64,000 bases of DNA from Rosenbergiella collisarenosi. Its GTDB lineage: Bacteria > Pseudomonadota > Gammaproteobacteria > Enterobacterales > Enterobacteriaceae. A model generated the notes under the pieces. That model saw only the letters and a program-made list of their open reading frames with translations, made no database searches and was not told where the DNA came from. The stretch covers positions 434,001 to 498,000 of the forward strand of contig NZ_JABBFP010000002.1 in assembly GCF_018494085.1 (NCBI RefSeq), read 5' to 3'. Positions 50,713 through 60,891 of this stretch are shown in pieces (the stretch's first letter is position 1; every line of letters begins with the position of its first letter). The position numbers were made by a program, and so were the translations under genes.

Positions 50713-51604
50713 GTTGCTCCACACAATATTGACGAAACAGTTCGGCAGGGGTAGTGAGTGGATTGCGGTGTAGCCAAGCCGCAACTAATCCCGATCCTTC
50801 CACAACATCTTGCAGACGCAGGGTGGTGAGCCGTTGCCCATCATAGGTCGTATCACCATAAGGACGGGTGACTAAGAAGGCAAAGCCAAAGCCTTGGCCT
50901 ACCATCCCTCTTACCATCTCAATAGACGGTGAACTGAACACGATATTTGGGACCAGCCCGGCCTGAGTAAATAAGCTCACAAAATAGTGACGGCTCGGGA
51001 GGACATCCAGCAAAATCATCGGCAGTGTGGCGAGTTCTTTTAAACTGATCGATTCACGTTGGGCGAGAGCATGCTCGGAGGGAAGTAGGACGTATGGAGC
51101 CTGTGGCGGCAAGAGTGCAGAGGTTTCAATCGTTGCATCAAGTTGGTGCTGGTAAAGAAGAGCGAGATCGTAATTGCCAGCGATAAGCCCTTTTACGAGT
51201 TCATGTTGCTCGCCGTCTCGTACAGTAATTTCGACCCCTGGATAACGCTCCTTAAAGCCGCGGAGTAATTTGGGGAGGATCAGCGGGGCCACCGTTTCGA
51301 AACAGCCTATCTCAATTTTACCCGATACCACGTTGTTATCCGCGAGGGCATTTTGCTCAAATTCGTGCGCGGTTCTGATCAATTTTAGTGCTTTATGATA
51401 AAAACGCGCCCCACTGGGCGTCAAGGTTACGCCTTGAGCGTGGTGCCGAATGAATAATGTCACCCCGAAGCTTTCCTCTAACCCTTTTATCGCCGTGGAA
51501 ATTGAGGGTTGGGCAATGAATAGTTTACGCGATGCCTCCGCAACGCTGCCGCACTCTACGGTCATCACAAAATACTTTAACTGTCTTAATGTGAAGTTTG
51601 CCAT
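50693..51604 (-). CDS. LysR-type transcriptional regulator
   Basis: 303 residues with an N-terminal winged helix-turn-helix (about 4-63: LRQLKYFVMTVECGSVAEAS, then AQPSISTAIKGLE) and a C-terminal effector-binding domain. It is divergent from the ABC transporter gene and convergent with the M20 gene, so it most likely controls this cluster in response to the transported compound or a product of its breakdown. Confidence 0.93.
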   Translation of the reverse strand: MANFTLRQLKYFVMTVECGSVAEASRKLFIAQPSISTAIKGLEESFGVTLFIRHHAQGVTLTPSGARFYHKALKLIRTAHEFEQNALADNNVVSGKIEIGCFETVAPLILPKLLRGFKERYPGVEITVRDGEQHELVKGLIAGNYDLALLYQHQLDATIETSALLPPQAPYVLLPSEHALAQRESISLKELATLPMILLDVLPSRHYFVSLFTQAGLVPNIVFSSPSIEMVRGMVGQGFGFAFLVTRPYGDTTYDGQRLTTLRLQDVVEGSGLVAAWLHRNPLTTPAELFRQYCVEQLTQLAD

Positions 51605-51777
51605 TAACTTTCCTCAGGATAGGACTTTTCAATGCCTCAAATTATGTAAGCATAGTTTTTTTATCTTTTGAATAAATAAATTTAATAATTTACCTTCTTA
51701 GCCTCTGGTCTGAAGATTGCACAACTCTCTGAATGTTTCGCATAGATGCCACTCGCACCTCGCTACTAAGGAAATGA

Positions 51778-53301
51778 ATGATGAGTTTTGACTGGAGTTA
51801 TTTTTTCAGCTTATTCAAGGATCGCGACTTCTGGTCGGCAACGTGGACCGTGATAAGTTTAAGCGTCAGTGCTTGGCTGCTAAGCGTTATTTTCGGTTTT
51901 TTATTGGCGTTAGCCCGCCAACACAAACACCCCTTATTACAGGGCTTCGCCCGAGCCTACATCTGGTTATTTCGCAGTGTGCCGCTGTTGGTCTTGTTAA
52001 TTTTTGTTTATAACCTCCCTCAGGCGCTGCCCTCGACATCAGTACTGCTGAGTAACCCTTACTGGTCAGGATTGTTGGCGCTAGTACTGAGTGAAAGTGC
52101 CTATATTGCCGAAATCCACCGTGGCGGGCTCCTGTCTATTCCTAAAGGGCAGTATGAGGCAGGGAAAGCCTTGGGCTTGGGCTACCGTGTTTTGCAATAC
52201 AAGGTCATCATCCCGCAAGCGATCCGTGTGGCACTACCTGCCTTGGCCAATGAATTTATCTCAATTGTTAAGTTAACTTCCTTGGTATCCGTCGTCTCAC
52301 TGACTGAGATTTTATTGGTGGGCCAACGACTCTATACTGAAAATTTTTTAGTGATGGAAACGATGAGTGCCGTGGCTGTCTATTACATTCTAGTGGTCAC
52401 GGTTTTCGATACTTTACTCAAACGCCTAGAAGCTTGGCTCGACTTATCGACACGACACAAGCGTCCGGCGGTCTCGCCCCAACTCCATACGCTAGCGCGT
52501 ACTCCATTACCTGCTATAGAGCAAACGAGTGGCAACGTACAAAAGGCGTTGCAGGCGAAATCGTTGCATAAAGCCTTCAATAATATTGAGGTGTTGGGCA
52601 ATATCTCTTTTGACGTTACACCGGGCGAGGTCATCGCATTGATCGGACCGTCCGGTTCAGGAAAAACGACCCTTATACGGCTGTTAAACGGGATGGATAG
52701 GTTAGATCGTGGCGAGGTGTGGCTGAACGATCAGCCCTTTATTCAGTTACAGCGTACGGGCCCAGGAAAAGAAAAATTCTACGAAAATCAGGCCCTGAGT
52801 CAGCAAATCGGGATGGTGTTCCAAGGGTTCAATCTATTCCCTCACCTTACCGTGCTCGAGAACCTGTTACTCGCTCCAACGTGGCATAAACTAGGGTCTA
52901 GTGAGCAGCGCCAACATTTCGCTGCTGTCACCTTGGATAAGGTCGGGATGCTTGACCACGCCAATAAATATCCTCATCAGCTCTCGGGCGGACAACAGCA
53001 ACGCGTCGCGATAGCTCGGGCCTTGATGATGAAACCTCGCATTATGCTATTCGACGAACCTACCTCGGCCCTTGACCCGGAGAAAGTAGCCGAAGTCTTA
53101 CAGGTGATTGAGCAGTTAGCCCGTGAAGGGATCACCATGCTGATTGTGACCCATGAAATGAAGTTTGCATTCAATATTTCCGACCGGGTGTTGTTTATGG
53201 AGCAGGGGCGTATTGTCTGCGACGATAGCCCAGAAGCACTACGCAAGGGTGATCACCCACGCATCATGCAGTTTCTGAAAGATATTTCGTTTAATGAGTG
53301 A
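51778..53301 (+). CDS. Amino acid ABC transporter, fused permease and ATPase
   Basis: Single 507-residue protein uniting a polar amino acid permease (about 15-225; [18 protein letters not shown], and the [29 protein letters not shown] coupling loop) and a GlnQ-type ATPase (about 265-505). Walker A is GPSGSGKTT, the signature LSGGQQQR, Walker [15 protein letters not shown] and the H-loop VTHE. A linker near 230-260 joins them. Usually these are separate chains. Together with the binding protein gene downstream it forms a complete importer; dimerisation would give two permease and two ATPase domains. Confidence 0.93.
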   Translation: MMSFDWSYFFSLFKDRDFWSATWTVISLSVSAWLLSVIFGFLLALARQHKHPLLQGFARAYIWLFRSVPLLVLLIFVYNLPQALPSTSVLLSNPYWSGLLALVLSESAYIAEIHRGGLLSIPKGQYEAGKALGLGYRVLQYKVIIPQAIRVALPALANEFISIVKLTSLVSVVSLTEILLVGQRLYTENFLVMETMSAVAVYYILVVTVFDTLLKRLEAWLDLSTRHKRPAVSPQLHTLARTPLPAIEQTSGNVQKALQAKSLHKAFNNIEVLGNISFDVTPGEVIALIGPSGSGKTTLIRLLNGMDRLDRGEVWLNDQPFIQLQRTGPGKEKFYENQALSQQIGMVFQGFNLFPHLTVLENLLLAPTWHKLGSSEQRQHFAAVTLDKVGMLDHANKYPHQLSGGQQQRVAIARALMMKPRIMLFDEPTSALDPEKVAEVLQVIEQLAREGITMLIVTHEMKFAFNISDRVLFMEQGRIVCDDSPEALRKGDHPRIMQFLKDISFNE

Positions 53302-53311
53302 GGGACTAAGT

Positions 53312-54127
53312 ATGCAAAATGTTAAGAAAGTAGTCGCCGTTGGTGCGCTAGCGCTGGTAGTAAGCCTTAATGCGTCAGCAGAGTTCTTGCAACCGACAAA
53401 AATTATCGCGGGTTCCGATATCACGTTTTCGCCGTATGAATATATGAACCAAGGTAAGCCAGCCGGCTTCGATATTGAAATGTTGGCGGGGATTGCAAAA
53501 CAACTGAATCGACAAGTAGTGAGTGTGGATACGCGTTTCCCGAATCTTATTCCGGGGTTGCGGGGTAAGCGGTTTGATGTGACGAACTCCGCGATGTACA
53601 TCACGCCAGAACGTTTAAAAGTGATCGATATGGTGCCGTACTTAAAGACTGGGCAACAAATTCTCTCACTGGCACAGGGCGCTTACCAGCCGAAAACCCC
53701 CGATGAATTCTGCGGGCATAAGGTGGGCACCATGGCGGGATCATCATTCTTACAACATCTACAAAATTTTTCAGATACTCAGTGTGTGAAACAGGGTAAG
53801 CCGGCTATTCAGATTAGCGAGTTTCCCACCGATCCACAGACGACTCAGGCTTTGCTTTCTCATGCCATTGATGCACAAATCACTGACGTAGCGGTGGCGC
53901 AAGCGGCGGTAAAAAAATTACCCGGTAAGGTCGCGGTGACCTCAACAACGCTACTTTATCCAGTGTTGATGGGCATTGGGGTGCGCAAAGACGCGCCAGA
54001 CGTTAAAGCCGCAATTACGGATGGGCTAAATAAGTTTCGTAAAACATCAGACTATCAACAGTTGTTCGCACGCTATCACTTCACTGCGCCGACCGAGCAA
54101 GAAATTCAATCTCTAACCGCTGAGTAG
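53312..54127 (+). CDS. Amino acid ABC transporter substrate-binding protein
   Basis: Periplasmic binding protein of the family 3 solute-binding group, 271 residues, with a signal peptide ending near NASAE. ITFSPYEYMNQGKPAGFDIEM is the usual N-lobe start, and the DVTNSAMYITPERLKVIDMV segment follows. Ligand unknown. I use the ATG at 53312 behind GAGGG; an ATG at 53294 overlapping the upstream stop would add six residues ahead of the signal sequence. Confidence 0.9.
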   Translation: MQNVKKVVAVGALALVVSLNASAEFLQPTKIIAGSDITFSPYEYMNQGKPAGFDIEMLAGIAKQLNRQVVSVDTRFPNLIPGLRGKRFDVTNSAMYITPERLKVIDMVPYLKTGQQILSLAQGAYQPKTPDEFCGHKVGTMAGSSFLQHLQNFSDTQCVKQGKPAIQISEFPTDPQTTQALLSHAIDAQITDVAVAQAAVKKLPGKVAVTSTTLLYPVLMGIGVRKDAPDVKAAITDGLNKFRKTSDYQQLFARYHFTAPTEQEIQSLTAE

Positions 54128-54141
54128 AAGGAGTGAACAGG

Positions 54142-54861
54142 ATGACAGAAGCACAACTTCGCGTTGACCTTGCGGCCTGTTTCCAGTTGGTGGCCGAGCT
54201 CGGTATGCATGAAGCCGTTGCGAACCACTTTAGCGCGGCAGTTTCCGACGATGGGAAAAAATTCCTAATTAATCCAAAGTGGAAGCACTTTTCCCGCATC
54301 CAACCCGAGGACTTACTCCTCTTGGATGCAGACAACCCACAAGACGCTTTACGAGACGATGTCGACGCCACCGCGTGGGCTATTCACGGTCAAATTCACC
54401 AGCGCCGCCCGGATATCCGGGCCGTACTGCACTTACATCCCATTTATACCACCACTATCGCGTGCCTAGAGGATCCGCGTATCCTGCCGATAGACCAAAC
54501 GACGGCCCGCTATTTTAACCGTATGGCCTATGACGAACAGTATGGAGGGATGGCAGATAGTGAGGCAGAGGGCGCGCGTCTGGCTGAGTTGTTAGGTCAC
54601 CATCAGCGCTTATTGATGGGTAATCATGGTGTGATGGTGACGGCCAAGACTATCGGTGAGGCCTTCGATGATATTTATACCTTGGAGCGCGCCTGTACGT
54701 TCTTGGTTAAGGCCTACAGCACTGGACGTCCGCTGCGAGTCTTATCTGATGCAGTCGCCGAGAAAACCGCACAAGGTTGGGAGCAAATTACCGATTTCTC
54801 TCAGGCACACTTCGAGGAAATGAAAAAGATCTTACTCGAACCTAAGACTTTTGTTCAGTAA
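54142..54861 (+). CDS. Class II aldolase/adducin family protein
   Basis: 239 residues of the L-fuculose-phosphate aldolase fold. Zinc-binding His residues are visible in VLHLHPIYTT, and a third in GNHGVMVTAKT; the N-terminal GMHEAVANHFSA is typical of non-sugar-phosphate members. It could cleave or decarboxylate a 2-keto or hydroxy acid. The ATG at 54142 is 8 bases after AAGGAG, while a GTG at 54133 overlaps that site. Part of the ABC transporter run. Confidence 0.85.
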   Translation: MTEAQLRVDLAACFQLVAELGMHEAVANHFSAAVSDDGKKFLINPKWKHFSRIQPEDLLLLDADNPQDALRDDVDATAWAIHGQIHQRRPDIRAVLHLHPIYTTTIACLEDPRILPIDQTTARYFNRMAYDEQYGGMADSEAEGARLAELLGHHQRLLMGNHGVMVTAKTIGEAFDDIYTLERACTFLVKAYSTGRPLRVLSDAVAEKTAQGWEQITDFSQAHFEEMKKILLEPKTFVQ

Positions 54862-54877
54862 ATATGTAGGAGGAAGA

Positions 54878-55840
54878 ATGAAATTATCGGCCGTCTTGCT
54901 TGATGAAGAGTTACTTTTTTGCGAACAAGCCGATATTGAGCGGTTGGCTGCCGTGTTTTATCACTTCGCGCGTTACCCTCATACCGCTGAGGAACAGTGT
55001 GTTGAACGACTCAGGACTGCACAAGTCGTGATCACCAATGGTACGCCGCTTACACGCGAGATCCTTGAGCAGTCATCGCAGTTACAGTTAATCCTCGTTG
55101 GCGGTACGGGTAGTGAGTATGTCGATCGCGAAGCGGCCACTGAACTGGGGATCGCGTTATACAATTGCCAAGACTATGGCACGGGATCGCTGGCCCAGCA
55201 TACATTCGCGCTTATTCTCGGGCTGACTAATGGACTGGTTAACTATCAGCAAACGTTACGTACGCCGCGTTGGCAACAAGCTGGGACTTTCTGCTTACTC
55301 AGTGAAACCATGACTGAGCTTCAGGGAAAACGGCTGGTCATTGTCGGCTATGGCATTATCGGCCAGCGGGTAAGTGCCTTAGCACAAGCCTTTGGTATGG
55401 AAGTCTTATTAGCCGAGTTACCGGGCCGGCCGTTGCGGGCAGGGCGTCTCGCGCTAGATGAACTCTTACCGAGTGCCGATATTGTCAGTTTACATTGCCC
55501 GTTAACACCGGAAACGGCAGGGCTCTTTTCCGTAGCGCGTTTAGCATTGATGAAGCCTTCTGCTTATCTAATAAATACCGCGCGTGGCGCGATTGTCGAC
55601 GAGTCCGCGCTGGCTAATGCACTGCGACAAGGAGAGTTAGCGGGGGCTGGCTTAGATGTGTTTGCGCAGGAGCCGTTACCGTTGACCCATCCTCTCCTCG
55701 ATGAATCTATAAGGAATAAAGTAATCCTTACTCCGCATGTTGCTTGGGCAAGCACCGAGGCGAGGCAGCAGCTTTTACAACAATTAATTGAAAATGTTGA
55801 CTATTTTCTTGTCGGCGACTCATCTAGGAGAATTAATTAA
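54878..55840 (+). CDS. D-2-hydroxyacid dehydrogenase (NAD-binding)
   Basis: 320 residues of the 2-hydroxyacid dehydrogenase family, which reduces 2-keto acids or oxidises D-2-hydroxy acids. The nucleotide motif is GYGIIGQRVSALA; the catalytic Arg is in INTARGAIVDE, the Glu in VFAQEPLPL and the His in PHVAWAS. Start at ATG 54878 behind TAGGAGGAAGA. Follows the aldolase gene by 16 bp. It could act on the aldolase product. Confidence 0.9.
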   Translation: MKLSAVLLDEELLFCEQADIERLAAVFYHFARYPHTAEEQCVERLRTAQVVITNGTPLTREILEQSSQLQLILVGGTGSEYVDREAATELGIALYNCQDYGTGSLAQHTFALILGLTNGLVNYQQTLRTPRWQQAGTFCLLSETMTELQGKRLVIVGYGIIGQRVSALAQAFGMEVLLAELPGRPLRAGRLALDELLPSADIVSLHCPLTPETAGLFSVARLALMKPSAYLINTARGAIVDESALANALRQGELAGAGLDVFAQEPLPLTHPLLDESIRNKVILTPHVAWASTEARQQLLQQLIENVDYFLVGDSSRRIN

Positions 55841-55919
55841 CCCTGAAATAGCGGATGTTGGCATAAAAACTGCTTAGTTACCCCGTGGTAGTGATAATAA
55901 AAAAATAAGGGGTAATATT

Positions 55920-57467
55920 ATGGCAAAGGGTGAATTGAAGAAAAGATTGAGCCTAGTTGACTTATCGTTACTTGGCATAGGTTCAATGATTGGTTCCGGT
56001 TGGCTCTATGCAGCCTTAAATAGTTCGGGCTATGCAGGAGGGAATACAGGCTGGGCCTGGATATTAGGAGCGGTAATTGTCCTGCTGATTGGCCTAGTGT
56101 CAGCGGAACTTTCCGCCGCGATCCCAAGGGCCGGAGGGTTCGTACGCTACCCTAACTACTCCCATGGCAATGTGGTGGGCTTTGTGATTGGCGTTAGTTC
56201 GCTTCTTGCCTATACCAGTACAGCAGGCGTAGAGGTCGAAGCGGTGCGGCAATATGCCCTCTATTGGTGGCCAGCACTGGGGCATAGCGATGGCAGCCCG
56301 ACGACATTAGGATTTGGCGTGCAGATTGGTCTGTTAGTCATCTTCTTCTTACTTAACTATTGGAGCGTTAGCGTTTTTGGTCGGATAAACACCATCATCA
56401 CCTTCTTCAAATTCATCGTTCCTATCGTGACTATCATCACGTTATTCCTCTACTTTAATGCCTCTAACCTCCACGTTCCCCCTGCGCCTCCGGGTGGTGC
56501 TCATGGCGTATTTACCTCACTCACCGGGGCAGGTATCGTGTTCGCTTATCTTGGCTTTAGGCAAGCAGTCGACTTTGCTAGCGAAGCGAAAAATCCACAG
56601 CGTAACGTGCCGATCGCTATTTTTATTGCTATCGCCGTGAGCTTTATCGTTTACATCGCGCTGCAGTATGCATTTATGGGCGCGGTGCCTAGCGACGTAT
56701 TGTCTGCCCATGGCTGGGAGGGGCTGAAGGCTATCTACCAATCGCCTTATGCGGATCTCGCGCGGAGCCTCGGCCTCATGTGGCTGATCAACCTTATCCT
56801 TGTTGATGCGGTCATCTCGCCCGCCGGCACCGGTAATATCTATCTTGCCAGCGCTGCACGGATATTATTTGCCTTAGCACGGAATGGGCACCTCTGGAAA
56901 AGTGCCGGGCAGGTTGATGAGAAGTCGGGTGTGCCTCGTGGCGCATTATGGTTGGCGTTAGTTCTGTCGATTGCATGGACTCTGCCATCCGAATTCCAAG
57001 TATGGGGAGGCCTGATTGGTGCGGTAACTTCTGCGACGGTATTTACCTATATGCCTGCTGCCGTATCGCTTGCCGCATTTCGTAATCATCTGCCTGAGTT
57101 ATCGCGACCTTTTCGGTTACCGCTTGCAGGATTTCTCAGCCCGCTCTCTTTCGTTGCCAGTACCCTGTTAATCTATTGGAGCGGTTGGACAGTGAACGAA
57201 ATCTTGATCCCGATATTTATCCTGGCGTGGCTAGGCTATGCACTCTTAGGTAAGAAAAACCCTGATCATCGGCAAGATCTTGCGTGTAGTTGGTGGTTGC
57301 TCGCTTACTACGTCGCAATGCTGATCCTCTCCAAATTAGGAACTTTCGGCGGACTTGAGCGACTTAGTAGCCCCATCGATATGGTGTTAGTGGCGGTAGT
57401 CGCACTGATTTGCTATTACTGGGGAGTCAAGACGAGTATTGCAAAACCGGTTATCGTCGAGGAGTAA
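55920..57467 (+). CDS. APC-family amino acid permease
   Basis: Twelve-to-fourteen-helix secondary transporter of 515 residues. The first helix region LSLLGIGSMIGSGWLYA is the APC substrate-binding signature. It provides a second, non-ATP-driven route into the cell within the same cluster. The gap to the dehydrogenase gene is 79 bp, so it may be transcribed with it or from its own promoter. Substrate unknown. Confidence 0.88.
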   Translation: MAKGELKKRLSLVDLSLLGIGSMIGSGWLYAALNSSGYAGGNTGWAWILGAVIVLLIGLVSAELSAAIPRAGGFVRYPNYSHGNVVGFVIGVSSLLAYTSTAGVEVEAVRQYALYWWPALGHSDGSPTTLGFGVQIGLLVIFFLLNYWSVSVFGRINTIITFFKFIVPIVTIITLFLYFNASNLHVPPAPPGGAHGVFTSLTGAGIVFAYLGFRQAVDFASEAKNPQRNVPIAIFIAIAVSFIVYIALQYAFMGAVPSDVLSAHGWEGLKAIYQSPYADLARSLGLMWLINLILVDAVISPAGTGNIYLASAARILFALARNGHLWKSAGQVDEKSGVPRGALWLALVLSIAWTLPSEFQVWGGLIGAVTSATVFTYMPAAVSLAAFRNHLPELSRPFRLPLAGFLSPLSFVASTLLIYWSGWTVNEILIPIFILAWLGYALLGKKNPDHRQDLACSWWLLAYYVAMLILSKLGTFGGLERLSSPIDMVLVAVVALICYYWGVKTSIAKPVIVEE

Positions 57468-57528
57468 TCGAGAGAAGTACTCCCCGGGACTTAGTCAGTG
57501 CTGGGGAGTATGGTGCATCGTATAGCGA

Positions 57529-58398
57529 TTAATCGTGGATCTTAATACCTAAGCAACCCCTTACAAATTCAGGGTCGAAATGCTTAACCGCTTCCCCGAC
57601 ATAGCCCAGATCGAGTGCACTAATTTGTGCCATCTCCTCATCGCTGAGTGTAAAGTCCCAGATATCGAAATTCTCCACGATACGCTGTGCCTGTGTCGAT
57701 TTAGGGATTACAGTCACCCCGCGTTGCACATTCCAGCGCAGTACAACTTGGGCAATGGTTTTATTATGAGTCTCGGCGATGCGGTGTAAGCTAGCCTCTT
57801 GGTAAGGGGAGTGCCGACCGCCGCCTAATGGCGCCCAAGCCTCGGGTTGCACAGCATAATGCTGCATAGTGGCCAGCGCATCGGTTTGGGTAAAGTAGGG
57901 ATGAAGCTCGACCTGATTCACCATCGGGCTAATGTTTACTGTTTCACAGAAGTTCGCTAACACGTGCGGATAGAAGTTGGAGACGCCGATCGCTTTTAAT
58001 TTTCCGGCTTGATATGCCTCTTCAAGGGCCCGCCATGCACTAAAATAGTCGTTCAACGCTTGGTGTAGGAGGTAAAGGTCGAAATAGTCCAGCCCTGATT
58101 TTGCTAGTGACGCTGCGATACCTTGGCGAGCGGTCTCTTCGCTAGCCATATCTTGTACCCACAGTTTAGAGGTAATGAATAACTCTTCGCGGGTACACAG
58201 CCCTGCGCTGATCGCTTCGCGTACGGCCTCACCTACCGCATCTTCGTTTCCGTATACCGCAGCAGTATCGATTAACCGATAGCCCGCACGAATAGCGGTG
58301 AGTATGGATTCTTTACATTCTTGCTTATCGGTAACTTTAAATACGCCGAATCCAAGCATAGGCATTTTGACCGCATTACTTAGCGTCGAATATTGCAT
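57529..58398 (-). CDS. Aldo/keto reductase
   Basis: NADPH-dependent TIM-barrel reductase of 289 residues. The catalytic tetrad is visible: Asp and Tyr in LIDTAAVYGNED, Lys in SKLW and His in LYLLHQAL; the coenzyme loop is IPKSTQ. Resembles the DkgA/YeaE type of enterobacteria. The ATG at 58398 is 8 bases after GGAGG; the open frame to 58413 is not supported. Convergent with the APC permease gene and likely unrelated to it. Confidence 0.88.
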   Translation of the reverse strand: MQYSTLSNAVKMPMLGFGVFKVTDKQECKESILTAIRAGYRLIDTAAVYGNEDAVGEAVREAISAGLCTREELFITSKLWVQDMASEETARQGIAASLAKSGLDYFDLYLLHQALNDYFSAWRALEEAYQAGKLKAIGVSNFYPHVLANFCETVNISPMVNQVELHPYFTQTDALATMQHYAVQPEAWAPLGGGRHSPYQEASLHRIAETHNKTIAQVVLRWNVQRGVTVIPKSTQAQRIVENFDIWDFTLSDEEMAQISALDLGYVGEAVKHFDPEFVRGCLGIKIHD

Positions 58399-58560
58399 GG
58401 GAAGAACCTCCATCAGTAAAAGTAGTGAGTGTAGGCCAATGATCCGTGAATGATTAGAGGAGAGTTAGCGAATACAGTTATGACCGATATTCATCAATGT
58501 CTTACAGAATCGGTCGGGATAGAGATTAGAGATAGGAAGTGAGAAAAATCAGATAAAAAA

Positions 58561-58588
58561 AAACCAGATATCTTACGATATCTGGTTT
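58561..58588 (-). terminator. Intrinsic terminator after tRNA-Asn
   Basis: Perfect 12-bp stem AAACCAGATATC/GATATCTGGTTT with a 4-base loop and, on the minus strand, nine T. It ends the tRNA transcript. Confidence 0.93.
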
Positions 58589-58596
58589 CTTAAATT

Positions 58597-58672
58597 TGGC
58601 TCCTCAGACTGGACTCGAACCAGTGACATACGGATTAACAGTCCGCCGTTCTACCAACTGAACTACAGAGGA
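58597..58672 (-). tRNA. tRNA-Asn(GUU)
   Basis: 76-base tRNA with the CCA end encoded (58597-58599). The anticodon GTT lies in GGACTGTTAATCC, and the T arm GGTTCGAGTCC is intact. It is identical in my memory to E. coli tRNA-Asn except at base 67, which is U where E. coli has A. This creates a U6-U67 mismatch in the acceptor stem. A strong terminator follows. tRNA-Asn genes are common integration sites for genomic islands. Confidence 0.95.
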
Positions 58673-58780
58673 ATTGCTTGGTGCGTAATGTACGTTGCGC
58701 TTAGCACCTTGTCAAAGTAAAAATGCCAGCGAAGGGTGCAACTGGCGTTTTTATCGACATGCCGCCTACTATATCAGCAG

Positions 58781-59623
58781 TTAGCGCTGAAGTGCTGCAG
58801 CATGAAAGCGAAGATGCTCTTCAATAAAGCTACTAATAAAATAATAGCTGTGATCATAGCCGTCATGATAGCGGAAGGTGGCCTCCAGTCCTTTGGCCTG
58901 GCAGAGCTTTTGTAATACCTCAGTACTAAGCTGTCCAGGATAGAATGGGTCTGCCAAACCTTGGTCGATTAAGGCTGGCGGTAGCGCGTGGCCTTGCTCG
59001 ATTAAGCGTGAGGTATCCCATTGTTGCCAAGCTGTATCCGCGCCCAAATAGGCGGTAAAGGCCTTTTGTCCCCACGGCACTTGGCTTGGGGCGACAATCG
59101 GGGCGAAGGCCGAGACGCTGGTAAAGCGCTCCGGATTTTTCGCGGCAATCATCAACGCCCCATGCCCGCCCATTGAGTGACCGGCAATGGCTTCTCGGCC
59201 ATTGGTCGGGAAATGTGCGGCGATGAGTGCGGGTAATTCGCTCACCAGATAATCATACATCTGGTAGTGGGCGGCCCAAGGCTTGGCCGTGGCATTCACA
59301 TAAAAACCGGCACCCTGGCCGAGATCCCAGTCAGCATCGTCGGCGACGTTGTCACCGCGTGGACTGGTATCCATGGCGACGACCATGACGCCGAGTTCAG
59401 CGGCGTAGCGCTGAAATCCGGCTTTAGTGATCAGGTTTTGTTCATTGCAGGTCAATCCCGATAGCCAGTACAAGACGGGAACTCGTCCTGTAGCGGCTTG
59501 TGGTGGGAGGTAGACCGAGAAATTCATCATGCAATTCAGCACTGAAGAGGCATGTTGCCATACCTCTTGCCAGCCACCGAATGAATGATGCCTCTCTTGC
59601 CGAGATAGTTCGGACGTAGGCAT
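58781..59623 (-). CDS. fghA: S-formylglutathione hydrolase
   Basis: Esterase D family alpha/beta hydrolase that splits S-formylglutathione to formate and glutathione, the second step of formaldehyde detoxification. Nucleophile Ser is in AGHSMGGHGAL; the catalytic His is in YDHSYYFI near the C-terminus, with the Asp in QGLADPFYP. 280 residues. It starts 10 bp after frmA, so they form an operon; the closest E. coli relatives are YeiG and FrmB. Confidence 0.93.
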   Translation of the reverse strand: MPTSELSRQERHHSFGGWQEVWQHASSVLNCMMNFSVYLPPQAATGRVPVLYWLSGLTCNEQNLITKAGFQRYAAELGVMVVAMDTSPRGDNVADDADWDLGQGAGFYVNATAKPWAAHYQMYDYLVSELPALIAAHFPTNGREAIAGHSMGGHGALMIAAKNPERFTSVSAFAPIVAPSQVPWGQKAFTAYLGADTAWQQWDTSRLIEQGHALPPALIDQGLADPFYPGQLSTEVLQKLCQAKGLEATFRYHDGYDHSYYFISSFIEEHLRFHAAALQR

Positions 59624-59632
59624 TGCAGTTCC

Positions 59633-60742
59633 TTAGAAGCGGATCACAGTACGAATTGATTTGCCTTCATGCATCAAGTCGAAGGCATCGTTGATCTCAT
59701 CCAGAGAAAGCGTATGGGTCACGAAAGGGGCGAGATCAATTTTTCCGCTCATTGCATCGTTGACCATACCCGGCAGCTGGCTACGTCCTTTAACGCCACC
59801 AAAAGCAGAACCTTTCCAGCTACGACCGGTGACCAATTGGAATGGACGAGTCGAGATCTCTTTCCCTGCCCCCGCTACGCCGATGATGATCGACTGACCC
59901 CAGCCACGGTGGGCGCTTTCTAACGCTTGACGCATAACGTCTACGTTACCGATACACTCGAACGTATGATCGATACCCCATTTGTTTTTTTCCAACAGAA
60001 CGTCTTTGATCGACGCATCGTGGTCCTTCGGGTTGATGCACTCGGTAGCGCCGAAGCGCTTAGCTAGCTCGAATTTTGACGGATTTGTATCAATCGCGAT
60101 GATTTTCCCCGCTTTCGCTTGGCGAGCGCCTTGGATCACGGCCAAGCCGATAGCGCCCAGGCCAAAGACCGCCACAGAGTCGCCTTCCTGTACTTTAGCG
60201 GTGTTATGAACGGCACCAATACCGGTAGTCACACCACAGCCCAGTAAACAGACGTGTTCGTGGTTAGCATCGGGAGTGATCTTGGCGAGAGAAACCTCGG
60301 CGACTACGGAATATTCGCTAAAGGTTGAACACCCCATATAGTGATAGAGCGGCTGCCCTTGGTAGGAGAAGCGGGTCGTACCATCCGGCATGACACCTTT
60401 CCCTTGTGTTTCCCGCACGGCAACACATAAGTTAGTCTTACCCGATTGGCAGAATTCACATTCGCCGCACTCGGCGGTATAAAGCGGGATCACATGGTCG
60501 CCCACCTGCACGCTAGTCACACCTTCGCCGACCTCTACCACCACACCCGCACCTTCGTGACCGAGTACGACGGGGAACAGGCCTTCAGGATCCTCACCAG
60601 AGAGGGTAAAGGCATCGGTATGGCAGACGCCTGTATGGGTGTTTTTAATTAACACTTCCCCTTTCTTCGGCGCTTCAACGTCGATTTCAACAATTTCCAG
60701 AGGTTTATTTGGGGCAAAGGCGACAGCAGCACGTGATTTCAT
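59633..60742 (-). CDS. frmA: S-(hydroxymethyl)glutathione dehydrogenase
   Basis: Class III alcohol dehydrogenase that oxidises the glutathione-formaldehyde adduct with NAD. Catalytic zinc residues are in [12 protein letters not shown] and LGHEGAGVV, the structural zinc in [15 protein letters not shown], and the NAD motif is [13 protein letters not shown]. 369 residues, the family norm. First gene of frmA-fghA. No frmR repressor gene is visible directly upstream. Confidence 0.97.
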   Translation of the reverse strand: MKSRAAVAFAPNKPLEIVEIDVEAPKKGEVLIKNTHTGVCHTDAFTLSGEDPEGLFPVVLGHEGAGVVVEVGEGVTSVQVGDHVIPLYTAECGECEFCQSGKTNLCVAVRETQGKGVMPDGTTRFSYQGQPLYHYMGCSTFSEYSVVAEVSLAKITPDANHEHVCLLGCGVTTGIGAVHNTAKVQEGDSVAVFGLGAIGLAVIQGARQAKAGKIIAIDTNPSKFELAKRFGATECINPKDHDASIKDVLLEKNKWGIDHTFECIGNVDVMRQALESAHRGWGQSIIIGVAGAGKEISTRPFQLVTGRSWKGSAFGGVKGRSQLPGMVNDAMSGKIDLAPFVTHTLSLDEINDAFDLMHEGKSIRTVIRF

Positions 60743-60891
60743 GAAAACGTTCCTCTAAGGAATAGATGGGGCAAAACAGTAAGTGTAGTTTTGCTTGTCA
60801 TCAGTTGAAAGTCAAAATGCCTAACTCACTTAACTTAAGGTGCTTTTTATGTTCCCTATTTGGTGCAGAAACCGCTGCACATATCAATGAG

